From NCBI GenBank assembly GCA_016801845.1, contig CM028918.1, positions 16,236,501 to 16,300,500 of the forward strand: a DNA stretch of 64,000 nucleotides. The letters are read 5' to 3'. How positions within the stretch are numbered: the first letter of the stretch is position 1; each line of letters starts with the position of its first letter. This document shows, piece after piece, positions 33,893 to 46,842 of this stretch. This DNA is from Polydactylus sextarius. Its lineage: Eukaryota; Chordata; Actinopteri; Polynemidae. The position numbers were made by a program, and so were the translations under genes. The notes below the pieces were generated by a model. It saw nothing but the letters and a program-made list of their open reading frames with translations, did no database searches and was not told where the DNA came from.

Positions 33893-36800
33893 ATGAGACC
33901 AACGATGGTTGAATTCAGATGGATTAAAATGTTTTCATTTATGATGCTGCTGTTTCACTTTACAGGTAAGAACACATGTACAAATATAAATGACAGGATC
34001 ATTATAAATGTTGACTTGACTTGACTAATTATTAATGGTGTTTTGTTCTTCACCTTATTCTTTATGTTCTGATGTGAAAGAAATTAAAGTGAACAAATAA
34101 AAGGTGAAACAATACTTTGTTTTCAGTTTATGCTGATAAACAGATGCAAATGAGGAATATTATTCTCTATTAACAAGTGATTCAAGACAGAAAAGGAGAT
34201 ACACCAGGAAGTGATTAATTATTAATTACTGAAGTTGTTTGAGTTTATATGGATTAAAATGTCTTTATTTCTATTACTGCTGATTCATTTTACGACTAAG
34301 GAATGAAGTAAGATCTAATATTAACAAACCTTAACTTCACTGAGATAGCTCAACAGTTTGTGTATTTTCCAGCAAGGAGAATTGTCTTTTTAGTTGGAAA
34401 CCACCGCTGGAGCACATGCTGTGTGGATCTACTGTGTCTAAAATTATCCTCACATTCATTTTAATTATAATGTTTTTTACTTGTCTTACATCTTATCAGG
34501 CCCTGTAACTGGAACGCTTTGCGTCTTCTTCAGAGTTGGAGATAACGCCACTTTGCATTGTAAAGATGTGAAAGATAATCAGGATAAATGTGACAAAATT
34601 AATTGGAGCAGTCATCATCGAACTTCTAACAAAACTTTGGTTAAAGATGGAAAGATCACTGAAGGCAAATCTAACAGACTGAGTGTTACAGAGAAATGTT
34701 CTCTGGTTATAAAGAAGGTCACACATGATGATGCTGGACGTTACATCTGCAGACAGTTTGATGAATCAGGACAACAACATTCAGACACTGAAGTTTATCT
34801 GTCTGTTGTTGACAGTGAGTATTTACATTATAATGTTTTCAGTTCAAACTGTCTTGTTACAATAATGATGATCACAGTGATGAAGTTAATGTTACTCTTT
34901 TTGTCTCTATCTTCACCAGTGACTGAAGATGAGAAAAGGGACACAGTGAAGTTCTCCTGCTCTGTGTTGAACACAGGTGATGGGTGCAAGTGCAAAGTTC
35001 TGTGGTTCTACAGGAATACAACTATAGAAAATAATCACAGTGACTTCAAGATATCCACATCCACATCTCCCCCTTTCTCTTTATTTTTGACCTTTAAGAT
35101 GCATCATTTCAATTATGAGACCAGGTACAAGAGTTTTTCATGTGTAGTAGAGTGTGACACAAATAAATATAGCTTCACCCTTCAGCCCCCATCTGAGGAA
35201 CCAGGTAAGAACATTCGGAGCTGATAAGCATCTGTTGACTGCCCATTGTGAGCATGTTGCATTTTTAAGAGTTTCTTGGGTTTGTTCATTTGATCAGGCA
35301 AGGACAGCACAATAGTAACAACATCAATGAAAACCAGTGTGAGAGCAGGTGAAACCACAACTGCATCTACAACCAGTGGTGCTTCAACATCACCAAAAGG
35401 TAGCAACTCTTCTTTTTTCTACACCTTTTCTATAGTCACACATCTTTCTTTTAAATGAGACTTTCAGCTGTGGCATGCAGGTAATGTTCTTGGAAGAAGT
35501 AAGAAGTAGATCTTGAGTCACGTGTTTTTAATATTTGAAATAGCTAATGAATGTTGGATAAAATGCTCTTGTGCTTTAGTGTAACAATTCTGAAGCATTT
35601 AATATTTGATACATTATCTTTGCAGACTGGCTGTGGTTGTACATCACAGTTGTTGTTATAGTTGCTCTTTCTGTTCTTGCGGTGATCATATGGAAGAGAT
35701 TTAAGGGTAAGACCATTTAGATGTGAATATTTTACAAACAGATCATTTTAATAAAAACAAATGTGTATTTTTTTCAGTGGAAAAGTTTGAGTCAACTCCC
35801 ATTTTTTTGTCATTTCAGGCAGGAAAACACAGGCGGATGACAATGTTGTGAGTTCAAAAACTCACAAAACTCACAACTTTATTTTAGATTTAAATATAAA
35901 GAAAAGGAAATAATCATGGAGGATCATTATGGGGGAAACAAAACTTTAGAATTTATGACATATTGAATATAATATACAATTGAATATAAAAACACCACCA
36001 TGACTGAATGACTAGACTGCTTCAGGATACCAAACTTTCAGAGGCAGCTTTAGGGTCAGAAGTTAGAAGTTAGATGATGCAACCAGACAGACACTAAAAT
36101 GTGGATGTCAAACGGTGAACTGTGAAAGATCAGGGGTCAAACATCCATGACCACCAACTAAACTAAAACCTTAAAACTGAAAGTACCGTACAACATTTAC
36201 AATTTAATAGAATAGAATAAATTTAGAATAATGAATCAGTATGATTGCACATGTACATTGTAACATGTCGATGTGTTGTTCTTACTGAGCAGAATGCTCC
36301 TGAAGATGGAGTCTCCTATGCCACCATCAGCTTCACCAAGAAGACCCACAGCAAGGCATCGGTAAGCTGTGTGATTAGTTATAACAGTGATGCTGGATTT
36401 TACTCCTATTGTACAATATCTAAGAAGTCTATGAGAGACATAGAGAGTCTATAGACGATTCCAAACTTTGTTGAAATTCTCCAGGGATCCTTTAAGAGCT
36501 TCTCCAGCTTCAGACTATATGGATTCATAGATCCTTATAATCCAGACAAAATGTCTAATTTGAAAACAATAGAAAGGTGTTAAAATCTGAAAGTTGAAAA
36601 AGAGAAATGTCTTAAATTTAATATTTTGTGATTAAAGACGCTAAATCGAATTACAGTTATGATTTATGCCATGATGTTGCTATGAGTTATGATGCTTGCT
36701 GAATTTTGGTGCATTGTATTGTTATATTGGCTGCTGGTTAAATTTACTGTGTGACTGGTGGTGAATACATTGTGGGGTAATATGTACGTGCTGCTGTTTG

Positions 36801-36909
36801 CTCACAGGTTCGAAGAAAAACTGATGATGATGAAAGTGTTGCGGTTACTTACAGCACAGTGAGAGCCTTCTCTGTTGATCATAGCAACCTCTACTCAAAC
36901 ATCAGCTGA
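33893..36909 (+). CDS. Receptor gene F: two-Ig receptor with stalk and two ITIMs
   Basis: Eight exons, 33893-33965, 34500-34814, 34920-35204, 35298-35399, 35626-35706, 35819-35847, 36293-36361 and 36808-36909, give 351 residues, the largest of the cluster. The leader starts MRPTMVEFRWIKMF. The V-type Ig exon has ATLHCKDV (His where the others have Pro), DKCDKINWS, KCSLVIKKVT and GRYICRQF. The second Ig domain has VKFSCSV and an unusual GCKCKVLWFY. A Thr/Ser-rich stalk covers about 225-258 and the TM segment about 262-281 (ending IIWKRFK). Cytoplasmic sites are VSYATI (Tyr304) and VTYSTV (Tyr333), both ITIM consensus, and NLYSNI (Tyr347), which is weaker. Likely an inhibitory leukocyte receptor. 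AATAAA at 36970-36975 lies 61 bp after the stop. Confidence 0.87.
34190..34305 (+). pseudogene. Relic of a duplicated leader exon in gene F intron 1
   Basis: TATGGATTAAAATG followed by TCTTTATTTCTATTACTGC and TGATTCATTTTAC closely parallels the gene F leader exon. Where F has ACAG|GTAAG, this copy reads ACGACTAAG, so the donor is gone. A GGAAGTG motif lies upstream, as in the real promoter. Confidence 0.6.
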
Positions 36910-38222
36910 GCAAACTTCTCATCACACTCGTCCAGCTCTTTGAAAAGCTCATTTTGCAAAAGGATGAGTAATAAAAGCTTAACTTGTGGTACAATGTAAA
37001 AAGTAGCGATACCAAGGCTGAGTATTTTAACTTACATAGTTTTCATGGCTTTAGTCTTTGTTTTTTACATTTCTTCTATTGAGCATCACCTTTTATTGTT
37101 TGATATGTAACAATTCATTTAACAATTAACATTCATTTCTAGACCCAGTTAACTTTGAGCTGGTCAGCTGGTTTCAAAGTATTAAAAAGCAAAAAATCAA
37201 TTTACATGCATACATGCCATTGGCTCGAGACACAAATGCATGAATTATTATGCTTGTATATTTATATTACGTTGCTGTGGTGCCACCTAGAGGTGAAAGG
37301 GTCGAAAGATGTTTACACGATGGTCAGAGTTCACAAATGCAGCTCTTGTGTGAATTAAGTCCTTTAGTTCCTTTAAATAACAGGAGTAAAAGAACAATTT
37401 AACAACAGTTTAACTCGCTGGTTGAAGTAATGTTCCCTGAGACTGTTACACTGACTTTGACCTACAGAAATAGTGGACTGACCCTTTAAAATGATTTGCC
37501 GTTAAGTTATTAAACAGTTACATTTGAATTTAAATCTGTGGATTCTGTGGACCCATAAGAAAATAAATCCATCTCTTTAGTCTTTCACATGCAAATCCAA
37601 ACTGTGGTTTACATAAGAACTCCACTAATTGATTTAACATGTACAGAATTTAAATCAAATCACTGACATATTGAAGGAATATTACACTGGGAGACGGTGT
37701 GTTTTGTCTGTTATGTGATATCGACTGTCACCTTATTTTTCTTTTTCTTTTTCTTTGAATGTTTTACTTTGTGATGTGCAAAACAATAAAGCTATTATCA
37801 ATAATTATTATTGTTAATAGTTTATTTTGATGGGAAATGACATTTGTTTCTGCTCAGTGTTTGTTCAAAGATTACTTTGACGGGGTCAATGACTGAATCC
37901 AGAAATAAAACAATAAACTAAAATTAAAACTATAAACCTAAATGAGACCAGTACTGGCATGTGTAGTACGCATGAAGCTTTGAATTCATATGAAACATTG
38001 TGTAGACATGATCGACCTAAATCATCAGTGCCACCAAATATAATAAACTATAAAATAAAATTACATTAAAACTGCAATACATTAAATTAAAAATATTTAT
38101 ACATTATATATAATGTGCGTGTTTTATCCCAACAGTAGAAAAGAAAGTGAGTTTACTAACTTCCATTATTTGTTTGACGTCACAGTCTTATGAACTTTTA
38201 TCTTGAAAAACCGCTGATTGAA
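36910..38222. other. Gene F 3'UTR and intergenic region before btbd9
   Basis: No coding exon. AATAAA at 36970-36975 probably ends gene F. The rest is AT-rich with no recognised repeat. Confidence 0.55.
36970..36975 (+). terminator. Polyadenylation signal of gene F
   Basis: AATAAA 61 bp after the gene F stop codon. Confidence 0.6.
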
Positions 38223-38262
38223 CCGGAAGTTCCTGTCGGGTGACCAAGAATTGACTTCCGCT
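38223..38262 (+). promoter_or_regulatory. Paired ETS sites in the btbd9 promoter
   Basis: CCGGAAGT at 38223-38230 and an inverted ACTTCCG near 38254-38260 lie about 125 bp upstream of the probable 5'UTR donor at 38383. There is no TATA box. Face-to-face GGAA sites are typical of GABPA-driven housekeeping promoters. The use is inferred. Confidence 0.5.
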
Positions 38263-38382
38263 CCAGTGATGTTGGAACAAATGTGAATTTGAGGCTTAAT
38301 TTTAATGCACAAAGGAAGAAAAATCGACTGCATGTTTTAAAGGATCGTTTATATAAATATATGACGGACTGTGAGCTTCTAG

Positions 38383-38721
38383 GTAAGTTTAAAACCGATA
38401 AAAGTGGGCGTATCTCAATGGTTAGCCATCAGTTGTTCAGGTGTCAAATGTCCGCGACACCAGCGTCTGTAAACAACACGGCTAAGCTAGCTAGCTATCG
38501 ATGTCGTATATCGAGCATTATAGCCTGCTAATTGTGGATTTCCTCTAAAAAACAAAATGATAACGACACTGTTGGACATACGGCAACCAGACGTCGGTCT
38601 AAACGTGTTTTGCTATTTTATTTAATGAAATTCTTGTTAGCATTTAGCATTACCTTGCTAACTGTACTGTATGCCTCTATTTCTGCTAAGTCTCGTGTAC
38701 TCTTGGTTTCTTCTCTGTCAG
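38383..38721 (+). other. Probable 5'UTR intron of btbd9
   Basis: CTAG|GTAAGT at 38383 and a pyrimidine-rich acceptor ending CTGTCAG at 38721 bracket 339 bp directly before the coding exon. The start codon lies 25 bp after this acceptor. Confidence 0.55.
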
Positions 38722-38745
38722 ATGTGACTGTAGCATCCATCGACA

Positions 38746-41700
38746 ATGAGTAACAGTCACCCTCTGCGTCCACTGGCCTCCGTGTCGGAGATCGATCACA
38801 TCCACCTTCTGTCGGAGCAGCTGGGAGCCCTGGTGCTCGGCGAAGAGTACAGCGATGTTACTTTCATCGTGGAGGGAAAACGCTTCCCGGCGCATCGGGT
38901 CATCTTGGCAGCTCGATGTCACTATTTCAGGTAACTGCAAATAGCTGGTTGATGTCATTTAATAACACTAAAGACGAGAAAAGAATCGATTCCACTAAGT
39001 GCCAGTAAATCCAGGATGTAAATGTCTTGAAGTCAGTTAAAAATGGTCGAACTAGTTTCAGCAATAGGACAGTGATTACAGTCCCCTGACTGAAGCATCA
39101 TTAAGATGTTAAACCTGCTGTGTGTGCAGTATAGCCTGTAATATCTCAGATTATAGGGAATAGTACGTGGAAAATTATAATTAAAGAATAGAAAGACTCT
39201 AGACAGGCTACAAAAAGCGTTGGAAAGCTGTGACACTTACCCAAGGGATGATTACCGAGTACTGACTTAACTGGATGCCCATATATTTTCACAATTGTGG
39301 TTTCATTGTTTCTTTTTGATACTTGCACCACATATAATAGGGAATGTGTGTGTATTATCTGTATTATCTGCTAGCACCTACTCGGCTCTATTAGACTTGA
39401 CTCTACTCAGTCTGTAGGGTTTTCCACTTGGTGCTAGTACCTGGTACCAGGCGCTTTTTTAGTATCTACTGAGCCGATGCTGAAATGTGATGTAAACTGA
39501 TTGGTCAGAGGGAGTGTCTTCACAAGTGAGCGAGTCCTCCATTATTAATGTTTACTAATATTTTTGTGTTGCGATGTCACAGCAGTTTTGACCCCACTCA
39601 CCCCACCTACCCCATTCATGTCAAGGAGTTACCAAACTGTAATGGAATAAATAAATAAATGGAATAAAGTGCCTGGTACCCAACTGAGTGGAGTTGAGCT
39701 GAGGAGTGCTTGAACTGTATAGTGGAAAAGTTATTTAGTATTTCAGATTATATTACCATATGTTTATAAGACTTCTTGTGGCAGATGCTTGTGACAGTCT
39801 GAGAACTTTAATTAAAAAAGTTACACCTGCTCAAAAACTGCAAATTCTTAAGCTCTTGAATCTGCTTTGTTCAGGGCTCTGCTGTATGGTGGGATGAAGG
39901 AGTCCCAGCCTCAGGCGGAGGTGTGTTTGGAGGAGACACGGGCCGAAGCTTTCTCCATGCTGCTAAACTACCTGTACACAGGCCGGGCCAGCCTCAGCTC
40001 CGCCCGGGAAGAGGTGCTGCTGGACTTCCTGGGCTTGGCTCACCGCTACGGCCTGCAGCCGCTGGAGGACTCTACCTCAGAGTTCCTGCGGACCATCCTG
40101 CACACAAACAACGTCTGTCTGGTGTTTGATGTAGCCAGTCTCTATTCTCTGAGTGCACTCAGTGCAGCCTGCTGTGCCTATATGGACAGACACGCACCCG
40201 AAGTGTTGAATTCTGATGGCTTCCTCATGCTCTCCAAGGTACGAGGTAGCATTCTGAAATTTAGACAGCTGTAATTTTTCTTCACATAATGAAATATGGT
40301 TTGAAATACTAGAAAAATCTGGACCACTGATGTCTCATGCACCTTTGGTCCACTATAAACCAGAGATACGTGGACCTTCAGTGGTAGAAATATTTCTACA
40401 ACCAGCTCATCAGAGCCCAGCATTAAATGTAGGTGTCTATAAACCTATAGGCTTGTGGGCTACACCATAAATGATATAACATCTAAATTTAAGGACACTG
40501 AAAAAGTCCTGTAAACTTTTACAGGGCATGATACACACGATTTTATGTCTTTGCCGTATGAAAAATGCCCATTAAGGCTGCGGTTGATCTCATACCATAA
40601 CTGTTTACTCATCAAGTTTGTGATTAAGTGATATAAATGCAGGAAAACAAGGAAAAACTCAATAAATCAGAGTATTTTTTTTATTTCCCCAGTTGACTGA
40701 TTGAAATATCTGTGTTTACAGACAGCTCTTCTGACCGTGGTCAGCCGGGACTCATTTGCTGCCAGTGAGAAGGAGATCTTCCAGGCCTTGTGTCGTTGGT
40801 GTCGACAACATGAGGAGGGTTCTGACACACAGGAGGTGATGGCGGCGGTACGACTGCCACTCATGACTCTGACGGAGATGCTGAACGTGGTGCGACCGTC
40901 CGGCCTTCTGAGTCCAGATGACCTGCTGGACGCCATTAAGATCCGCTCTGAGAGCCGCAACATGGACCTTAACTTTCGGGGAATGCTCAGTCAGTGCTTC
41001 TAATTTCCATATTCTGTTATTTCACTTTTTTGCTCTTTGTACCTCATCTGTATATTTGTACACACTTTCATTCACGTCTTCTTTCTTGATTTTCAGTACC
41101 AGAGGAGAACATCGCCACCATGAAGTACGGAGCCCAGGTGGTGAAAGGGGAGCTGAAGTCGGCGCTGCTCGATGGCGACACCCAGAACTATGACCTGGAC
41201 CATGGCTTCTCCAGACATCCCATCGAGGAGGATGGCAGGGCTGGGATACAGGTGAAACTCGGCCAGCCATTCATCATCAACCACATCCGCCTCCTGTTGT
41301 GGGACAGAGACAGTCGGTAAGACAAGCTCGTCTCACACTGCTACAACTAGTCACAAACCACTATAGCAGGATTGAAATTTCTATCTTTGCATACTTATAA
41401 TTTACTAACAATGTTTCCATAGAATACTTGAGCACACACACAGCTTCATTTTATTGTTGAGCTAGTTGACTGACAGGTGACATATTTGACATGTAATTTA
41501 GTATGTGTTTCTCTGTTTTAATGGTCTTTTCTTGAAATATATCAGACAGAGTGTCATTTGTTCAGCATAGTAAAACAGCCAAAAAAAGTCACTGACCTGT
41601 TCTTACAAAATTATTATTGACAGAAGCCAATTTTTTGGATTTTTATTTGTGGATATTTATCATGTGGTTATTCTGTTTCCAGGAACATTTTTGTTGTGTT

Positions 41701-44700
41701 TTTTGTTTAATACCGTACTTATACTATACTTAAACCTAATACTGCATCATTACAATCTTTTTTTCAGTTTTTTTAATTTAAAATATCATGTTAAATTATC
41801 AAAGGTCATACTCCTACTACATTGAAGTGTCCATGGACGAGCTGGACTGGGTGCGTGTTGTGGACCATTCTAAGTACCTGTGCCGCTCTTGGCAGAATCT
41901 TTACTTCACACCACGAGTTTGCAGGTAAAACAAATCAAACCTAAGCCATTTGGTTCTCAGTTCAGTAGTAGCTATGATTCCCTGGTCAGGGTAATTATGG
42001 AAAAGTTGACTGTTATTTACAAGAAAACCAGGGCTCATAAATATGAAACACATGCTCAAAAATAGCTCTGCATCTTTTGGCTGTTCTGTCATTTTGTCAG
42101 TATGGAAATTTTGATGGCAAAGCCAGTCAAAACAAACCTGATTCCATCTCTCATTTGTGCTAAGCACAACGGCTTTGCCTGTGCCATTGGCCACAAGTTG
42201 CCTCAAACTGGTTTACCCAGCAGTTGCAGTGTTTTCAGGCATTTCTGTACAGTAGTTCAGTGCTTCCTGGCATCAGATAGTCTTGTTCTCACTGTGGCAG
42301 ACAAACCAAGGTGACATTGGAGACACTCCAGATTTTGAATCACGTGTTATGGGCATTCTTGGTTTACGGTGTGACCCAAACTTTTTCTAAGGAATGGAGC
42401 AATAAATTAGAAATAAACTTTGCTTGACACTATTTAATGAAAATTAAAGGCTATTATACAGTATATTTGTTATGCCCCTATATATAATATTACTAATATA
42501 CCCAGGATTTCTAAAGAGAACTCTTTACACAAATAATATTACAATATACAATATCACAAATATTTTTGTGCACTTGTTTTTTTATGGTAGATGTTGTCTA
42601 TTAAAGGTGGTGTTTATTAAAGTAAACCATGAAGTAAATGTTGATTGCATATATTTTGTGTTGTGATATGACAGGGTAGTTTTCAGCTCTAACTCTATAA
42701 GTCATATGACAAAATTTCACACAAATGTGACACTTTATGTCCAAAAGTTTAAAACTCTACTTCATTTCACAAAATCATAATGTTAGCAATGCTAATGCTA
42801 ATAATGCCAGAACACATTTTGTAGCTATTATTATTCAGCACAGTAACGCAGAAGGAAGCAATGTGAGCATGTTTTACATTCTGTCAGACACTGTATTGGT
42901 GATGTTAATGCTGATGCCTTCCTTTAAAATGTTTACACACAGAATTCATTATTTATTCATTTATTTTTGTTTTTGCGTCTCAATGAATTTACACACTGAT
43001 ACAATGAAGTGCCACAGTCTCCATATTCAGCAGAATAATGACGCTCAACAGAATCTTCACTTCCTCTCACTGGTTGACAAGTCTAGACTTTTAACTAAAA
43101 CTTATATGACTGTCAGAGGCATAAAGTAACATAAACGTGCGATTCTAATGTGTGTAATGAGCTGACAATACAATCGGATCATGTATATTGGACACAGAAT
43201 TACAAACTTTAACGATGCAGGGTCTTTCTGTGTGGAGTTAGCATGTTCTCCCCGTGTCTGTGTGGGTTTCCTCCGGGAGCTCTGGTTTCTTCCCACCGCC
43301 AATGATGATGATGTCAGTTTTCTCAGTGCTTAGAAGTATACATTATGATTGTTTGCTTTTCTGACCTGTTATGTGACACTTCCTCTTTGTGTCTCAGGTA
43401 CGTTCGCATCGTGGGAACACACAACACAGTGAACAAGGTCTTCCACCTTGTGGCATTTGAATGCATGTTCACCAACCACTCATTCACCCTGGAGAACGGG
43501 CTTGTGGGTAAGTTTCTCAAACGAAGCCTTTACTATAGGACTACTTTTAAGATTTGTATGTCTAGAAATTCGACTGCAAGGCAACTAAATATCTGCCGTG
43601 CAAACAAATACAAAACCCACGATTCATGTCTGCAGTGCCCAGTGACAACGTGGCAACCATCGCATCTTGTGCCAGCGTCATTGAGGGTGTGAGCCGGAGC
43701 AGAAACGCTTTGCTTAACGGCGACACGCGCAACTACGACTGGGACTCTGGATATACCTGCCACCAGCTGGGATCTGGAGCCATTGTCATCCAGCTGGCTC
43801 AGCCATACTCTATTGGATCATTAAGGTAGATGTGGCCACAGTGTCAACTATGACAATAACTCAAAAAAGGAACAAGTTATTGTTGTTGGTTGGAATTGGT
43901 CATAAATCAAGCGCTTGTCCTTTTACCCACAATTAAACTAGAATTACTTTCTTATTTTTATGTTTTTATGATTTATATAATATCCATTGCTGCAGAAGTC
44001 AAAATGATCACCATGATGGTGCACTCAGCTTATGGTGTGAACTGACATTTCAAAGTACAAAACCTTGTTATGAAGCCTTGTTAAACCTTGTTATTTGCAT
44101 CTTCTGTGTTTGTTTTCAGACTGCTCCTCTGGGACTGTGACGATCGCTCCTACAGCTACTACATTGAAGTATCCACCAACCAGCAGCAGTGGACGAAGGT
44201 GGTTGACCGCACCAGGGTGGCATGTCGGTGAGGTTCCTATTTCCTCTTGTTTTACTTCCTTTCAAATACTGAAATTCTTCCCATAGCAATAAAAGACAGC
44301 ACTCTTTAATTTGGCACTGTATGAGTTATTAAGCAACAGCTTTAAAAGACAGGTTGATCTGAAAACATATCTTTTAGCAACATTAACACATGGATGGAAA
44401 ATGAGTGTGGGTTACTCTACCAATAAACATTTATTTGGTGCATTAACAGAACTGTACATACAGGCCACATTTCATCATTTTAGTTACCTCTGACAAACTG
44501 TATTTTGTCGTAGGTGAACAGTTTTTAACTAACATCGTTCCTGCCTCACTATAAAAGCATATTGAATCACCGCTTCCTCTCTGAGGAGAAGAGCAGCCTC
44601 GTCTTAAAATGATTTCCTTGTCGAGACAGAAAAAGAAACGTCTAATAATCAGCTACTGTTCATTTTTGACACATATGTGCATATATAGCTGTATTTAGGT

Positions 44701-45415
44701 TGATTACATGTTTTAAAGAACAAAACCATCCAAAGACCATGTACAGTAATCAGGTATCTGCCAGGAAGCTGTAAACATAATAGACTTAGATGTTGTAAAT
44801 AAAGTTAGATGTCTTAGAAGACGGAATGCTTCGTATCTTTTTTTTATGATGTGTTTTTTTTTTTACTGTCATCTCTTACAGATCATGGCAGACGTTGAAG
44901 TTTGACAAGCAGCCTGCCTCCTTCATCCGTATTGTTGGGACTCACAACACAGCTAATGAGGTGAAAACTGTTTACTGTGGTTGTTGGGCTTCTTTTGGCT
45001 TCATTTTAAACACTGACTCTAAATACATTGGTGATTAAATCGGTGTGGATGTGTGTGTGTGTGATGAGTCATGCTCCACAGTTTTATATGTCTCAGGCTC
45101 ATGTACTGACCAGTAATGATGGGCACCTAAACTGCTTTAATGTCTGCCTGGACTGATAGAAGAGCGATAGCATGCTATTTATCATCATGAGCAGCTTTAA
45201 TGACTGTGATCTTTCTGCAGGTGTTCCACTGTGTTCACTTTGAGTGTCCGGCACAGCTCGACACAGAGGTCAATGAAGGCAGCCCGGGCCTGAACCCATC
45301 TGATTCCGGGGCCACCTCGCAGCAGCCGCGACCCCAGCGACCATCGCGCACACACAGCCTGCTGCCCTCCCAGCCCTCCTCCACCTCGTCATCGTCCTCG
45401 CAGTCTCATCTTTAA
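38746..45415 (+). CDS. btbd9: BTB/POZ domain-containing protein 9
   Basis: Ten coding exons, 38746-38930, 39875-40238, 40722-40989, 41097-41316, 41805-41924, 43398-43507, 43636-43825, 44120-44227, 44882-44960 and 45221-45415, give 612 residues, the same length as remembered for human BTBD9. It opens MSNSHPLRPLASVSEIDH. A BTB domain follows at about 36-135 (YSDVTFIVEGKRFPAHRVIL), then a BACK domain at about 140-245. Two discoidin-like (F5/8C-type) halves follow, each with the motif VIEGVSRSRNALLNGDT or its counterpart ELKSALLDGDTQNYD, and the repeated RIVGTHNT. The tail is a Ser/Pro-rich low-complexity region. BTBD9 is a cytoplasmic, probably CUL3-linked adaptor; human variants are associated with restless legs syndrome and iron and dopamine traits. 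The exon 3 donor (A|GTCAGT) is non-consensus but required by the frame. Neighbour zfand3 supports the identity. Confidence 0.97.
39372..39730. mobile_element. Non-autonomous DNA transposon (MITE) in btbd9 intron 1
   Basis: The left end (CACCTACTCGGCTCTATTAG, then ACTTGACTCTACTCAG) is an imperfect inverted copy of the right end (ACTGAGTGGAGTTGAGCTGA, then GGAGTGCTTG). The interior has CTGGTACCAGGC and GATTGGTCAGAGGGAGTGTC, words that recur in a well-known fish MITE. There is no transposase ORF. Confidence 0.6.
41925..43397 (+). other. btbd9 intron 5
   Basis: GT-AG intron of 1,473 bp. Its last part holds the dispersed repeat at 43212-43302. The other open frames here are chance. Confidence 0.75.
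43212..43302. repeat. Dispersed repeat, GTGTGGAGTTAGCATGTTCT type
   Basis: The block continues with CCCCGTGTCTGTGTGGGTTT and CCTCCGGGAGCTCTGGTTTC. These words belong to a very common interspersed sequence of fish genomes. Family not assigned. Confidence 0.55.
44228..44881 (+). other. btbd9 intron 8
   Basis: GT-AG intron of 654 bp with a poly-T stretch before the acceptor. Nothing else was recognised. Confidence 0.75.
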
Positions 45416-46418
45416 GAGCACCCTCGCCGCCTCTCTGGAGGGTGTGGAGAGGAAAGGCGACCTCAGAATGCCATTTTGCACAGCCTTCATCATCCAGACT
45501 GCACTGCTACAACGCTGCTAAAGGCGATCGTCTCATTGTCATAACTCATGGTCCTTTTGTCATAAGTGCAACATTAGAGACTGGTATATCTGTAGCAGCA
45601 GCATTTTAGGGCTCCAGTCTTCCCAGTTTTGAAACTGTAAATTCGGAATTATATCCACTGGCTCATACATTTTTGTGAAGGTACTTTTTTAGCTACTAAG
45701 ACTCGAGTTTTATCCCTTTGAAAATCAAGTGGAATCTTAACTCCAAAGATGAGGCACACACTGAAACGTGGTTATACTGTACCACCAAAGAGCAGTAAGA
45801 CCAGGGTGGGGTTGGGGTGGGGGGGTTGCTATCTGAATTTTACCAGTTAATATTTCCAAAAGAAATGGGTTTTATCCTTAAACAAGCTATTTTTTTAAGA
45901 AACCGTCTTAAAAAATGACTCTACTCACTTTTCATACCATCTAGCTAACAGAGTAGCAGTCGAGTATTTTTCGAACTTTGGAATTAAATTCTTGAAAGGT
46001 TTGCCAAAGCTGTGGAGCTAATGCATTCTGTGACATTTGTATGCAAATAGCACTTAATCTAATTATGCATTTGCATATTAAGTAATAGCTGTTGAGTATT
46101 TGTTGACAGGCTTTCACACTGAAAACCAAAATCTGTGGTCCTTATCTGGTGTGACTTTTTGATAGTTCAAATTCATACCTCAAGAAAAGCCTCGCTAAAA
46201 GGAAAAGTAGATTTAATTAAGTGTCTTAATTTAGCATTTTAAGCACTTGAATAGCTTAGCACAAATGATTGGGGGAAATCAATTTGGGTTGCTGAAAACT
46301 GGGGCTGTGAAGCTCGGACCAAATTCTGAATGCACTAGGGGCTGCCTGGAGGAAAGTTTCTATACAGTAGATACATGAGAAGCTGCTATTGGCACTTTAT
46401 TTTACTCAAGTATACAGA

Positions 46419-46424
46419 AATAAA
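46419..46424 (+). terminator. Candidate polyadenylation signal of btbd9
   Basis: AATAAA 1,004 bp after the btbd9 stop codon. Other sites further on cannot be excluded. Confidence 0.4.
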
Positions 46425-46759
46425 GGTTGCAGCTTGGGTCTTCTGACTGAAGGACAGTACTGAAGCGCTGGATTTGGTATCTTTCTGTTTGTTTGTTAAA
46501 TTAATTTAAACACTTCCTCGCTCTTGGCTCTTTCAGGGTTGAGCTGTCTTTTTTTGTGTGTGTTTTTGGAGGTTTGTTTTTAAATTAAGCTATCAGTGCT
46601 GTGGTTCCTGTTTGTTTTCTTTGTGTCCTGATGTTGCACTTTTGAGTTGTCTCTGAAAAGCTCCTTGATTTGAAACCTTTTATTTGATGTTTAAATAACC
46701 TGAAATACCCAGCTACCCCGGGTGACATACTGATGTTTCTAGAAACCCACCCTAGTCAT

Positions 46760-46761
<2 letters not shown>

Positions 46762-46840
<79 letters not shown>
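46762..46840. repeat. (AT)n microsatellite, about 39 copies
   Basis: An uninterrupted AT run of about 79 bp downstream of btbd9. Confidence 0.97.

Positions 46841-46842
<2 letters not shown>

Noticed and set aside
38283..38531. 82-codon frame upstream of btbd9
   Set aside because: Lies across the probable btbd9 5'UTR exon and intron. Its frame is cut by the GTAAGT at 38383 and it has no recognisable domain.
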